A stretch of DNA of 64,000 bases from Tomitella biformata AHU 1821 (GTDB lineage Bacteria > Actinomycetota > Actinomycetes > Mycobacteriales > Mycobacteriaceae), in NCBI RefSeq assembly GCF_000524475.1, contig NZ_BAVQ01000036.1, positions 172,760 to 236,759 on the forward strand. The letters are read 5' to 3'. Position 1 is the stretch's first letter; every line of letters begins with the position of its first letter. The notes below the pieces were generated by a model, which saw only the letters and a program-made list of their open reading frames with translations, made no database searches and was not told the origin of the DNA. This document shows positions 50,938-59,229 of this stretch, piece after piece. A program made the translations under genes and the position numbers.

Positions 50938-51848
50938 CGCCATCAGGATGCGACGCACTGGACTTCGGGGTGTTCGTGCCGCAGTTCAAGACGGATGTGG
51001 ACTCGATGCGTGCTCAGGCGGTGGCGGCTGAGGGTGCCGGGTTCAGCTCGTTCTGGCTGATGGACCACCTGTTCGTCCCCGGGGCGCGGCCCACCGAGAG
51101 CCTGGAGAGTTGGACCCTGCTGACTGCGCTCGCAACCTCCACGACGACGATCCGCCTCGGCCACTTGGTCGGCTGCAACCCGTTCCGGCATCCCGCGTTG
51201 TTGGCGAAGATGGCGGCCACCGTCGACCAGATCAGCGGGGGCCGGTTGGACCTGGGCCTGGGCTGGGGGTCGGTGGAGGCGGAGCTCGACGCGTTCGGAT
51301 TCGGCGGGTCCACCCGGCGGGAGCGGGCCGAGGCGCTGGGCGAGTCCCTGGAGATCCTGCGGCTGATGTTCGCGGGGGACGCCTTCGATTTCGACGGCAA
51401 GCACTTCCAACTGCGGGGCGCGTACGGGCTGCCGGTTCCGGTGCAGCCGCGGATCCCGGTCCATATCGGCGGGGGCGGCAGGCAGCTGACGATGCCCCTC
51501 GTGGCCCGGCACGCGGACTGGTGGAACTGTGTGGCGTCGGCGCGCGATCGGCTGGAGGAGCTGTCGGGGTTGCGTGGCGCAGCGCGGATCTCTGCCCAGT
51601 ACGCGGTGGGCGTGGCCCGCACGGGGGCGGAGCGGGCGGAGGTCGCCGCCGCGACCACGCGCCGGATGCCGGAGTCGGGGTGGGGCCAAGCGCTGGTGGG
51701 CACGCCCGATGAGCTGGTCGCGCTATTCGCCGCGGAGCGGGAGCGGGGCGTCGAGCAGTGCATCGTCCGGTTCCACGATTTCGGGACGGCGGAGACGCTC
51801 GAGCTCTTCGGCCGCGAGGTCATCGCGGCCTTCCGCCCGGGGGCCTAG
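50934..51848 (+). CDS. LLM-class F420-dependent-type oxidoreductase
   Basis: A 304-residue luciferase-like oxidoreductase: FGVFVPQFKTDVDSMRAQA, WLMDHLFVP, TIRLGHLVGCNPFRHPALLAKM, GGRLDLGLGWGSVEAEL and PVHIGGGGRQ. Probably F420-dependent; substrate unknown. It is coupled to the racemase, so it may act on the same branched acyl-CoA or a derived alcohol/ketone. Confidence 0.88.
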   Translation: MTPSGCDALDFGVFVPQFKTDVDSMRAQAVAAEGAGFSSFWLMDHLFVPGARPTESLESWTLLTALATSTTTIRLGHLVGCNPFRHPALLAKMAATVDQISGGRLDLGLGWGSVEAELDAFGFGGSTRRERAEALGESLEILRLMFAGDAFDFDGKHFQLRGAYGLPVPVQPRIPVHIGGGGRQLTMPLVARHADWWNCVASARDRLEELSGLRGAARISAQYAVGVARTGAERAEVAAATTRRMPESGWGQALVGTPDELVALFAAERERGVEQCIVRFHDFGTAETLELFGREVIAAFRPGA

Positions 51849-51898
51849 CCCCGGATTCGGCGATTCGTCATTTTGTCACAACTGCAAAGGAGCACAAC

Positions 51899-52660
51899 AT
51901 GTCTCAGGAATTGACCGGACGGCGGATCATCGTCACGGGCGGCGCCAGCGGAATGGGCGCGGGCCTCGTGCGGGCCCTGCCGACGCTCGGCGCGCGAGTG
52001 GTCTCGCTCGACCGCGACGCCGCGGCCGGGGCCGAGATCGCGCGGGGCGCAGGCGCCGGCTTCCAGCAGTGCGACGTCTCCTCGAAAGGGTCCGTGGACG
52101 CGGCCCTCGCCGCCGCGGTGGACACCCTCGGGGGGCTGGACGTGCTGATCCACGCGGCGGGGATCGCGCCGGGCGCCTCGGGGGAGGACACTCCCCTGGA
52201 GATGTGGGATCGGGTGATGTCGATCAACGCGACGGGGACGTTCCTGACGAACCAGGGCGTCTTCGCGCACCTGCGGGACGCCGGCGGGCGCATCATCAAC
52301 TTCGCGTCCGCGGCCGGGGTCCAGGGCCTTGTGGGGAAACCCGCCTATGCGGCCAGCAAGGGCGCGGTGCTCGCCTGGACGCGGACGATCGCCCTCGAGT
52401 GGGCGCAGCATGGCATCACGGTCAACGCGATCGCCCCCGCGATCTGGACGCCGATGTACGACACGACGCGGGCGGCCATGACCCCGGAGCAGCTGAGCGT
52501 GCACGACGCGCACATGGCGAAGGCGGTCCCGATCGGCGGCAAGCTCGGCGATATCGAGCGGGACTTCGTCCCCGTGGTGGCATTCCTCGCGGGGGAGGGC
52601 TCGAGGTTCATGACCGGCCAGGTGTTCGCGGTCGACGGCGGCACCCTGATGCTGCGTTGA
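51899..52660 (+). CDS. Short-chain dehydrogenase/reductase
   Basis: A 253-residue classical SDR: TGGASGMGAGL nucleotide motif, HAAGIAPG, Ser in NFASAAG, Y-x3-K as PAYAASK, and a C-terminal AVDGGTLMLR. It would oxidise a secondary alcohol, either a 3-hydroxyacyl-CoA or the cis-dihydrodiol formed by the Rieske enzyme. No other dihydrodiol dehydrogenase candidate is near the Rieske genes. ATG at 51899 has AAAGGAG upstream. Confidence 0.9.
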   Translation: MSQELTGRRIIVTGGASGMGAGLVRALPTLGARVVSLDRDAAAGAEIARGAGAGFQQCDVSSKGSVDAALAAAVDTLGGLDVLIHAAGIAPGASGEDTPLEMWDRVMSINATGTFLTNQGVFAHLRDAGGRIINFASAAGVQGLVGKPAYAASKGAVLAWTRTIALEWAQHGITVNAIAPAIWTPMYDTTRAAMTPEQLSVHDAHMAKAVPIGGKLGDIERDFVPVVAFLAGEGSRFMTGQVFAVDGGTLMLR

Positions 52661-52698
52661 CCTTCGCCCACACCCTCGACGGATACCCCCAGATGATC

Positions 52699-52712
52699 TA
52701 ACATCAGTGTCA
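52699..52712. promoter_or_regulatory. TAAC-N6-GTCA operator-like dyad before mhpB
   Basis: TAAC-atcagt-GTCA, the same one-mismatch variant as at 48797, 66 bases upstream of the mhpB start. It suggests mhpB can be controlled separately from the SDR gene before it. Confidence 0.45.
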
Positions 52713-52777
52713 CATGCGGGCCCGTCGGTGGAGATGCCTGGTGGCCGCGGTTGGCGAGGCCCCTCAAGGAGGATGCG

Positions 52778-53644
52778 GTGACGAATCAAGATCGGCTCGT
52801 GGTGTGCGCGAGCCATGGCCCGGGCATGGAGCGAGACGTCGAGCGAGTGCAGGGGACGACGTTCCGGGCCGGGCTGGCGCGGGCGACGGCCATGGTGGCG
52901 GAGTTCGACCCGGACTACATCGTGCTCTTCGGCGGCGACCACCGGCGCGCCTTCCGGCAGCTGGTGCCGGCGGTCGCGGTGGTGCTCTCCGGGGGGATCA
53001 TGGCGGAGGCCGGGCACGACGCGGCGCCGCTGGACATTCCCGGCGACATCGCGCGGGAGCTCGCGGAGCACCTCCTCGGCGCCGGCTTCGACATCACCGC
53101 CGCCCGCGACGTCGAATTGGACCACGCCTTCGGGCAGCCCCTCCGCGACCTGGGCGGCGCGGTCGCGGCATATCCGGTGATCCCCGTGCCGATCAACTGC
53201 GCGACGGCACCGCTGCCCACGGCGCGGCGGGTGCTCGAGCTCGGCGCGGAGGTGGGGCGCTTCCTCGACGGCCGGGCGGAGCGGGTGCTGGTCATCGCGA
53301 GTGGCGGCCTGTCCCATTCGCCGCCGAGCCTCGAGGTGGACGCCTACGACATCAGCGCGGAGGAGCGGGCCCGGATCAACGCCGAGGGCATGCCGTCGGC
53401 CGGCAAGAAGATCAAGCCGGAGTGGGACAGGGAATTCCTCGCGGCGCTGGGGGCCTGGGACGTGGATGCGCTGGCGGCGATGGCGGACTCGGCGCAGGCG
53501 AACGCCGGCGCGGGCGCCAATGAGGTGCGGACCTGGCTGGCCGCCGGCGCCGCGGGCGGCGGGCGCGGGCTGGAAAGCCTCGTCTACGAGCCGGTCGAGG
53601 AGTGGATCATCGGGATGGCCGTCGCGGTGACCGCGACGGCTTAG
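52778..53644 (+). CDS. mhpB: 2,3-dihydroxyphenylpropionate 1,2-dioxygenase-like class III extradiol dioxygenase
   Basis: A 288-residue LigB-superfamily ring-cleavage enzyme. Iron ligands are H13 (CASHGPG) and H55 (FGGDHRRAF); acid/base histidines are H116 (ELDHAFGQPL) and H180 (SGGLSHSPP), all in the places known for E. coli MhpB. It opens a substituted catechol next to the diol. GTG start at 52778 is set by AAGGAGG five bases before. The products would feed the hydrolase/hydratase/aldolase genes encoded about 43 kb away near the other end of the window. The actual catechol side chain is unknown. Confidence 0.92.
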   Translation: MTNQDRLVVCASHGPGMERDVERVQGTTFRAGLARATAMVAEFDPDYIVLFGGDHRRAFRQLVPAVAVVLSGGIMAEAGHDAAPLDIPGDIARELAEHLLGAGFDITAARDVELDHAFGQPLRDLGGAVAAYPVIPVPINCATAPLPTARRVLELGAEVGRFLDGRAERVLVIASGGLSHSPPSLEVDAYDISAEERARINAEGMPSAGKKIKPEWDREFLAALGAWDVDALAAMADSAQANAGAGANEVRTWLAAGAAGGGRGLESLVYEPVEEWIIGMAVAVTATA

Positions 53645-53668
53645 GGCCGCTCGATATTCGCGAAACCC

Positions 53669-53697
53669 TTGCCTGAAACTGTCAGCGACCCTAATAT
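53669..53697 (+). promoter_or_regulatory. Sigma70-like promoter for the last operon
   Basis: TTGCCT, 17 bases, TAATAT: the best -35/-10 pair in the window, 80 bases upstream of the KstD-like gene. A one-mismatch dyad (TGAC-gaagtg-TTCA, 53699-53712) lies immediately downstream of the -10, a usual place for a repressor site. Confidence 0.6.
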
Positions 53698-53698
53698 C

Positions 53699-53712
53699 TG
53701 ACGAAGTGTTCA
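53699..53712. promoter_or_regulatory. TGAC-N6-TTCA operator-like dyad
   Basis: One mismatch from TGAC-N6-GTCA, placed right after the -10 element TAATAT, overlapping the expected transcription start of the 53777-63965 operon. Confidence 0.45.
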
Positions 53713-53776
53713 CGAATACCCGCCGTGGAGAATGGATTCCGGCGTGCGCTCGGCCCGAGATCTGGAGGTGCCAGCT

Positions 53777-55417
53777 ATGCCTGACTCATTCGATGTGGTG
53801 GTGCTCGGCAGCGGGGCGGCGGGGCTGACTGCCGCGTTCACCGCGGCCGCGCGCGGCGCACGGGTCGGCGTCTTCGAGAAGGCGGACGAGGTGGGCGGGA
53901 CCGCGGCCTGGTCGGGCGGCAACGTGTGGATCCCCAACAATCCGCTGATGGCCGCGGCGGGAGCCACGGACAGCGAGGCCGAGTCGATGGAATACATCAT
54001 GTCGCTCTCCCGCGATTTGCTGGAGGAGCGCCTCGTGCGGGCGTACGTCCGTGCGGGGCCGGAGATGGTCACCTTCCTCGACTCCGAGGCGGACACGGAA
54101 TTCTATGTGGCAGAAGGCTTTCCGGACTACCACGCGGAGAATCCCGGCGGCCGCCCAGGCGGTGGGCGCACCCTCGAGACCCCGTTGTTCCCCTTCGACG
54201 AGCTGGGCGAGTGGCAGCACCGGGTCACCCGCGGGCCGTACTTCGCAGAGCTGCGCCTGGTCCAGCGCGAGACCCCGATCGGCGCCGCGGTGCCCAATCC
54301 GCCGTCGGCCGAGGAGCTCGCGCGCCGGGCGGCCCGGGACGAGCGCGGACGTGGGCAGTCGCTCATGGGCCGGCTGCTCAAGGCGTGCCTCGCGCGCGGG
54401 GTCGTGGTGACCACCGGGCGCCGGGCCCGCAGACTCGTCATCGAGGACGGCCGGGTGGCGGGAGTCGAGTTCGACACGCCGCAGGGGCCGGGCGTGGTCC
54501 GCGCGGCCGCGGGCGTGGTCCTGGCGACCGGCGGCTTCGAGTGGAACGAGGAGTACAAGCGGGCATTCCTGCGCGGCCCGCTGACACACCCGGTCACCAT
54601 GCCCACCAGCGAGGGCGACGGGCTGTACATGGCCATGAAGGCGGGCGCGATGCTCGGCAACATGCGCGAGGCCTGGTGGAGCCCGGTCGCGGACCTGCCC
54701 GCCGGGGTCAACGACATGAACCGGGTGATGGTCAACGCGGACCGCACGCGGCCCCGGTCCATCATGGTCAACCGCCAGGGCCGACGCTTCACCAACGAGG
54801 CCGCGAACTACAACGCCTTCGGCGGCGCGTTCCATCAGGAGGACGTCGCGACGTTCAGCTATGCAAACCTGCCGTGCTGGCTGATCTTCGACCAGGAGTA
54901 CCTGCGCCGCTACGGCACCGTCGGCCCGTACCCGCCCGGCGAGGTCCCGCCCCCGTGGGTGATCGCGGCCAGCAGCCTCGACGACCTGGCGGCCAAGCTC
55001 GAGGTGCCCGCCGAGGCGCTGAAAAACACTGTGGCCCAATGGAACGCGAATGTGGCGACGGGCAGGGACCCGGACTTCCATCGCGGCGAGAGCGCGCATG
55101 ACCGGTGGTGGGGCGACCCCCACCTGAAGGGACAGCCGGAGGCGACGCTGGGGCCGCTGGAGGAGGCGCCCTTCTACGCGGTCTCGCTCAAGAGCGGGGC
55201 GCTGGGCACCAAGGGCGGCCCGCGGGTGGATCCGGACGCGCGGGTCCTGGACCTGGACGGCGAGCCCATCGAGGGCCTGTACGCGGCGGGCAACGTCATG
55301 GCCTCCCCCTTCGGGATGACCTACGGCGGCGCCGGCGGAACGCTCGGCCCGGCAATGGTCTACGGGTATCTGGCCGGCAGGCACCTCGGCGCGCGCGCCT
55401 CAGGCGCGGCGTCGTGA
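53777..55417 (+). CDS. KstD-like FAD-dependent dehydrogenase
   Basis: A 546-residue flavoprotein of the fumarate-reductase/3-ketosteroid-delta1-dehydrogenase family: VVLGSGAAGLTAAFTAA dinucleotide fold at the N terminus, GGTAAWSGGNVWIPNN (very KstD-like), VLATGGFEWN, and the C-terminal GMTYGGAGGTLGPAMVYGYLAGR. It should introduce a C=C bond in a ring beside a ketone. With AliA-like ligases around it, an alicyclic ring on its way to aromatisation is a reasonable guess; a steroid substrate is an alternative. ATG at 53777 follows GGAGG. Confidence 0.88.
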   Translation: MPDSFDVVVLGSGAAGLTAAFTAAARGARVGVFEKADEVGGTAAWSGGNVWIPNNPLMAAAGATDSEAESMEYIMSLSRDLLEERLVRAYVRAGPEMVTFLDSEADTEFYVAEGFPDYHAENPGGRPGGGRTLETPLFPFDELGEWQHRVTRGPYFAELRLVQRETPIGAAVPNPPSAEELARRAARDERGRGQSLMGRLLKACLARGVVVTTGRRARRLVIEDGRVAGVEFDTPQGPGVVRAAAGVVLATGGFEWNEEYKRAFLRGPLTHPVTMPTSEGDGLYMAMKAGAMLGNMREAWWSPVADLPAGVNDMNRVMVNADRTRPRSIMVNRQGRRFTNEAANYNAFGGAFHQEDVATFSYANLPCWLIFDQEYLRRYGTVGPYPPGEVPPPWVIAASSLDDLAAKLEVPAEALKNTVAQWNANVATGRDPDFHRGESAHDRWWGDPHLKGQPEATLGPLEEAPFYAVSLKSGALGTKGGPRVDPDARVLDLDGEPIEGLYAAGNVMASPFGMTYGGAGGTLGPAMVYGYLAGRHLGARASGAAS

Positions 55418-56964
55418 CGGGGCGGCAGGCCCCCCGGCTGGCGTCGGCGCGGCTGTGGGAGCTGGTGGCCGCGCGGGCGGACGCGACTCCCGAGGCCGTG
55501 CTGGTCATCGACGAGCGTCGGCGCGAGATGACGTTCGTCGAATTCCGCGACGCGGTGGCCATCGCTGCGGCGGGTCTCGCCGCGCGCGGGGTGGGCGAGG
55601 GCACGGTGGTGTCCTGGCAACTGCCGAGCTGGATCGAGACGATGGTCCTCACCGCCGCGCTGTCGCGGCTCGGCGCAGTCCAGAACCCCCTGATCATGAT
55701 GTTGCGCGAACCCGAGGTGGACTTCATCTGCCGGCAGGTGGGCGCACAACTGTTGATCGTCCCGGAGGAGTTCCACGGATACGGCCACGGGGCGATGGCC
55801 AGGTCCGTCGCGTCGGGCATCGACGGCCTCGAGGTGCTGGTCTCGGACGGGCGCTGGCCGGCCGGGGAGCCGCAGACCCTGCCGCCGCGGCCGGCGGCGG
55901 CCCAGGGCGACGAGGTGCGCTGGGTCTTCTACACCTCGGGAACCACCTCGGAGCCGAAGGGCGCGCGGCACACCGACCGCGGGCTCATGGCCTCGGCGGC
56001 AACGTACTGCGGGGCGCTGGAGCCGGGCCCCGAAGACCGGATCGCGGCGCTGGCCCCCATCGCGCACGTGGGCGGGGTGCTGCATCTGGTCGTGGCGCTC
56101 ATGTCCGGAGCCGCGATCGTGATCACCGACGTGTTCGAGCCACGCGCCACGGCACAGCTGTTCGCCGACGCCAAGGTGACCTACGGCGGCAACGGCACGC
56201 CGTTCGCGGTCGCGTTCCTGCGCGAGCAGCAACGGCGTCGGGATCCGTTGTTCCCGCAGCTCAAGGCCTTCCTGATCGGCGGGGCCCCGAGGCCCGTGGC
56301 CCTGCACCACGAGGTCCGCGACACGCTGGGCGGGATCGGCCTGGTCTCTGGCTATGGGCTGACGGAGTGCCCGTTCCTGGCCTGGGGCAGCCCGCGGCTG
56401 AGCGAGAACGGGATCGCGGCCACCGAGGGGCGACCCGGTTCGGGGACACAGCTCCGGGTGGTCCGGGAGGACGGGCGCGTCGCGGGCCCCGGCGGGCGGG
56501 GGGAGCTGCGGGTCAAGTCCGACCAGCTGATGGTGGGCTATGTCGACTCGAGCCTCGATGAGGCGGCCTTCGACGCGGACGGCTTCTTCCGCACCGGCGA
56601 CCTCGCCTTCATCGACGGGGAGGGCTGCGTCAACATCGTCGGGCGGCTCAAGGACGTCATCATCCGCAACATGGAGAACATCTCCGCGCGGGAGGTCGAG
56701 GACCATCTGCTCACCTTCCCCGGGCTGCGTGACTCCACGGCGGTCGGCCTGCCGGACGCGCGGACGGGTGAGAGGGTGTGCGCCGTCCTGGTGTTGGAGG
56801 AGCACACCGCGACGCCGACGCTGGCCGAGTTGTGCGCGCACCTGGAGGAGCGCGGGCTCAACCGGCGGAAACTGCCGGAGCAGATAGCGATCGTGGGGGT
56901 ACTCCCGCGCAACGCCATGGGCAAGGTCGTCAAGGCCACGCTGGTTTCGCGGCTCGGCGACTAG
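55414..56964 (+). CDS. Acyl-CoA ligase, AliA-like group, copy 3
   Basis: A 516-residue ANL ligase: P-loop FYTSGTTSEPKG (about 172-183), GYGLTECPFLAWG, FRTGDLAFIDGEG, MENISAREVED and C-terminal lysine in NAMGKVVKATL. Closest in the window to the ligase at 15455. GTG start from the GTGA overlap with the KstD-like gene. It precedes an ACAD pair by 12 bases. Confidence 0.9.
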   Translation: MTGRQAPRLASARLWELVAARADATPEAVLVIDERRREMTFVEFRDAVAIAAAGLAARGVGEGTVVSWQLPSWIETMVLTAALSRLGAVQNPLIMMLREPEVDFICRQVGAQLLIVPEEFHGYGHGAMARSVASGIDGLEVLVSDGRWPAGEPQTLPPRPAAAQGDEVRWVFYTSGTTSEPKGARHTDRGLMASAATYCGALEPGPEDRIAALAPIAHVGGVLHLVVALMSGAAIVITDVFEPRATAQLFADAKVTYGGNGTPFAVAFLREQQRRRDPLFPQLKAFLIGGAPRPVALHHEVRDTLGGIGLVSGYGLTECPFLAWGSPRLSENGIAATEGRPGSGTQLRVVREDGRVAGPGGRGELRVKSDQLMVGYVDSSLDEAAFDADGFFRTGDLAFIDGEGCVNIVGRLKDVIIRNMENISAREVEDHLLTFPGLRDSTAVGLPDARTGERVCAVLVLEEHTATPTLAELCAHLEERGLNRRKLPEQIAIVGVLPRNAMGKVVKATLVSRLGD

Positions 56965-56976
56965 GAGGAGCTGGCA

Positions 56977-58149
56977 ATGGATCTGGATTTTTCCGCGGAG
57001 CAGGTCGAGTTTCGCGAGCAGGTGCGCACCTGGCTCGCCGAGCACGCGCCGAAGGGGGAGCGGCCCACCGACTTCGCGGCGGTGCGGCAGTTCGACCTGG
57101 AGTGGCAGCGCACGCAGTTCGAGGGCGGCTGGGCCGGGATCGCGTGGCCCGTGGAGTACGGCGGGCGCGGCCTCTCCCTGCTGGAGCAGTTGATCTGGTT
57201 CGAGGAGTACGCCAGGGCCGGGCTGCCGAGCATGGACGCGAACTTCGTGGCGCTCAACCACGCGGGGCCCACCCTGATCGCGCGCGCCGACGACGCCCAG
57301 AAGGCCCGGCACCTGCCGCCGATCCTGCGCGGCGAGGTGATCTGGTGTCAAGGATTCTCCGAGCCGGGCGCGGGCTCGGACCTGGCCTCGCTGCGCACTC
57401 GGGCCGAGGTGGATGGCGACCACCTGGTGGTCACCGGGCAGAAGATCTGGACCAGCCACGCGCATATCGCCGACTGGCAGGAGTTGCTGGTGCGAACCGA
57501 CCCGGACGCGCCGCGGCATCAGGGCATCTCCTGGGTGATCTGCGATATGCGCAGTCCCGGAATCGACGTCCGGCCCATCGAGACCATGGACGGCGAGCAG
57601 GAGTTCTGCGAGGTCTTCTACGACGAGGTCCGCATCCCGATGTCCAATGTCGTCGGCGCTGTCAATGACGGGTGGAGCGTCGCGATGTCCACACTGTCGT
57701 TCGAGCGGGGCACCGCGTTCACCGCCAACCAGGTGGCCCTGGCGGTCACCGTGGAGAAGCTGATCGCCCGCGCCGGGAAAATTCCGGGGCCGTCCGGCTC
57801 CGGCACCGCGCTCGGGGACGAGGAGATCGCGCGGCGGCTCGCCACCGCGCGTGCCGAGGTCGCGGCGATGCGGGCGATGACCTACCTCGGGGTCTCCCGC
57901 AGCGCCCGCGACGGCAGCCCCGGCGCGGAGGGATCCATCGTCAAGCTGTACTACGCGGAGACCGAGAAGAAGGTCTCCAGGCTCGCCATGGATCTCGCGG
58001 GGCTGGCGGGGTTGGAGATGACCACCAGGTTCGACGGCGACGGCTGGAGCGGCAAGTACCTGCAGTCCTATGCGTCGTCGATCGGCGGGGGCACCTCGGA
58101 GATCCAGCGCAACATCATCGGGGACCGGGTCCTCGGCCTCCCGCGTTGA
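56977..58149 (+). CDS. Acyl-CoA dehydrogenase, large-type subunit (390 aa), paralogue of 6036
   Basis: A 390-residue ACAD beginning MDLDFSAEQVEFREQVR: FSEPGAGSDLASLRT, QKIWTSHAHIADWQE, Glu in LSFERGTAFTANQV, and GGGTSEIQRNIIGDRVLGLPR. It matches the ACAD at 6036 over its whole length with equal size. ATG preceded by AGGAGG. A small partner follows after 51 bases. Confidence 0.93.
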   Translation: MDLDFSAEQVEFREQVRTWLAEHAPKGERPTDFAAVRQFDLEWQRTQFEGGWAGIAWPVEYGGRGLSLLEQLIWFEEYARAGLPSMDANFVALNHAGPTLIARADDAQKARHLPPILRGEVIWCQGFSEPGAGSDLASLRTRAEVDGDHLVVTGQKIWTSHAHIADWQELLVRTDPDAPRHQGISWVICDMRSPGIDVRPIETMDGEQEFCEVFYDEVRIPMSNVVGAVNDGWSVAMSTLSFERGTAFTANQVALAVTVEKLIARAGKIPGPSGSGTALGDEEIARRLATARAEVAAMRAMTYLGVSRSARDGSPGAEGSIVKLYYAETEKKVSRLAMDLAGLAGLEMTTRFDGDGWSGKYLQSYASSIGGGTSEIQRNIIGDRVLGLPR

Positions 58150-58200
58150 GCCGTCGCCCCCACCCCGCTGCCACGATCCACTAATCGAGAGGTCACCCAT

Positions 58201-59229
58201 ATGGACCTGCTACCCACCCGAGACCAACTCGACCTCGTCGAGGCCGCCGCGGAATTCCTCGGCGACGAGTTGCCCGCCTCGGTGATCCGGGTGCGCCGTG
58301 GCGAGACGGACGCGGTGGGGGCGCCTGCATGGCGGACCGCCGCGCAGCTCGGCCTGCTCGGGCTGTCCCTGCCGGAGGTCCACGGGGGGTTGGGGCTGGG
58401 CCTGCCCATGGAGACGCTGGTGTACCGCGAGATCGGTCGGCGGCCCTCGCCCGGCCCGTTCCTCTCGACGTCCCTGGCGGCGCGGGTCGCGGCATTCGCC
58501 GGCGACGCGGACTTGGCGGCGGCGATTCTCGCCGGCGACCAGCCCGTCGGCCTGGCGCTCGGCGGCCCAGGCGCGGTGACCGCGGAGGGCACGGTAGACG
58601 GAGCCCTCACCTTGCTCGACGCGTCGCCGGAAGGGCTCGCCTTGCTGGTCGGGCACTCTGGCGCGGGGCTGGTCTCGGTGTCCGAGCTGGATGGCGTCGA
58701 ACCCGTGACGAGCATCGATCCCGGGGTGCGGGTCGCCCGCGCGGTCGCCGCGAGAGTCACCCCGACGCACTACGTCCCAGCGTCGACCGACCCGATCCAC
58801 CTGCGGTTGTCGGTGTTGGCGGCGGCGCTGTTGACCGGCATGGCCGAGGGGACCCGAGATATGGCCGTGGAATACGCGAAGGTCCGGGAGCAGTTCGGCC
58901 GGCCGATCGGCGCGCACCAGGCCATCAAACACCGCTGCGCGGACATGGCGGTCGCGGCGGAGGCCGCGGTGGCGCAGACGACCTTCGCCGCGATCGCGCT
59001 CGAGTCCGGCCGCCCCGACGCCGAGTTCCAGACCGCCACCGCGATGGTGGTGGCGCATCGGTCGGGCCGCGACAACGCGGCCGCCAACGTGCAGATCCAC
59101 GGCGGCATCGGCTACACGTATGAGCATGACGCGCACCTGTTCGTCAAGCGTGCCGAGATCTGGGGCCGCGCGGCGGGCGAGCCCGCGGGACATCTGAGCC
59201 GTGTCCTCGCGGCCGCGGAGCCCGTCTGA
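58201..59229 (+). CDS. Acyl-CoA dehydrogenase, small-type subunit (342 aa), paralogue of 4992
   Basis: A 342-residue ACAD beginning MDLLPTRDQLDLV: REQFGRPIGAHQAIKHRCADMAV and VQIHGGIGYTYEHDAHLFVKR. Equal length and full-length resemblance to the ACAD at 4992. One-base TGATG overlap with the ligase. Probable alpha2beta2 partner of the ACAD at 56977. Confidence 0.92.
   Translation: MDLLPTRDQLDLVEAAAEFLGDELPASVIRVRRGETDAVGAPAWRTAAQLGLLGLSLPEVHGGLGLGLPMETLVYREIGRRPSPGPFLSTSLAARVAAFAGDADLAAAILAGDQPVGLALGGPGAVTAEGTVDGALTLLDASPEGLALLVGHSGAGLVSVSELDGVEPVTSIDPGVRVARAVAARVTPTHYVPASTDPIHLRLSVLAAALLTGMAEGTRDMAVEYAKVREQFGRPIGAHQAIKHRCADMAVAAEAAVAQTTFAAIALESGRPDAEFQTATAMVVAHRSGRDNAAANVQIHGGIGYTYEHDAHLFVKRAEIWGRAAGEPAGHLSRVLAAAEPV

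Noticed and set aside
51845..53713. 622-codon minus-strand open frame opposite the SDR and mhpB genes
   Set aside because: It lies antisense to two genes with clear catalytic motifs and its own translation is Arg/His/Gly-rich with no recognisable domain; a high-GC shadow frame.
55360..58200. 946-codon minus-strand open frame
   Set aside because: Antisense to the AliA-like ligase and an ACAD; composition typical of a shadow frame and no motifs.
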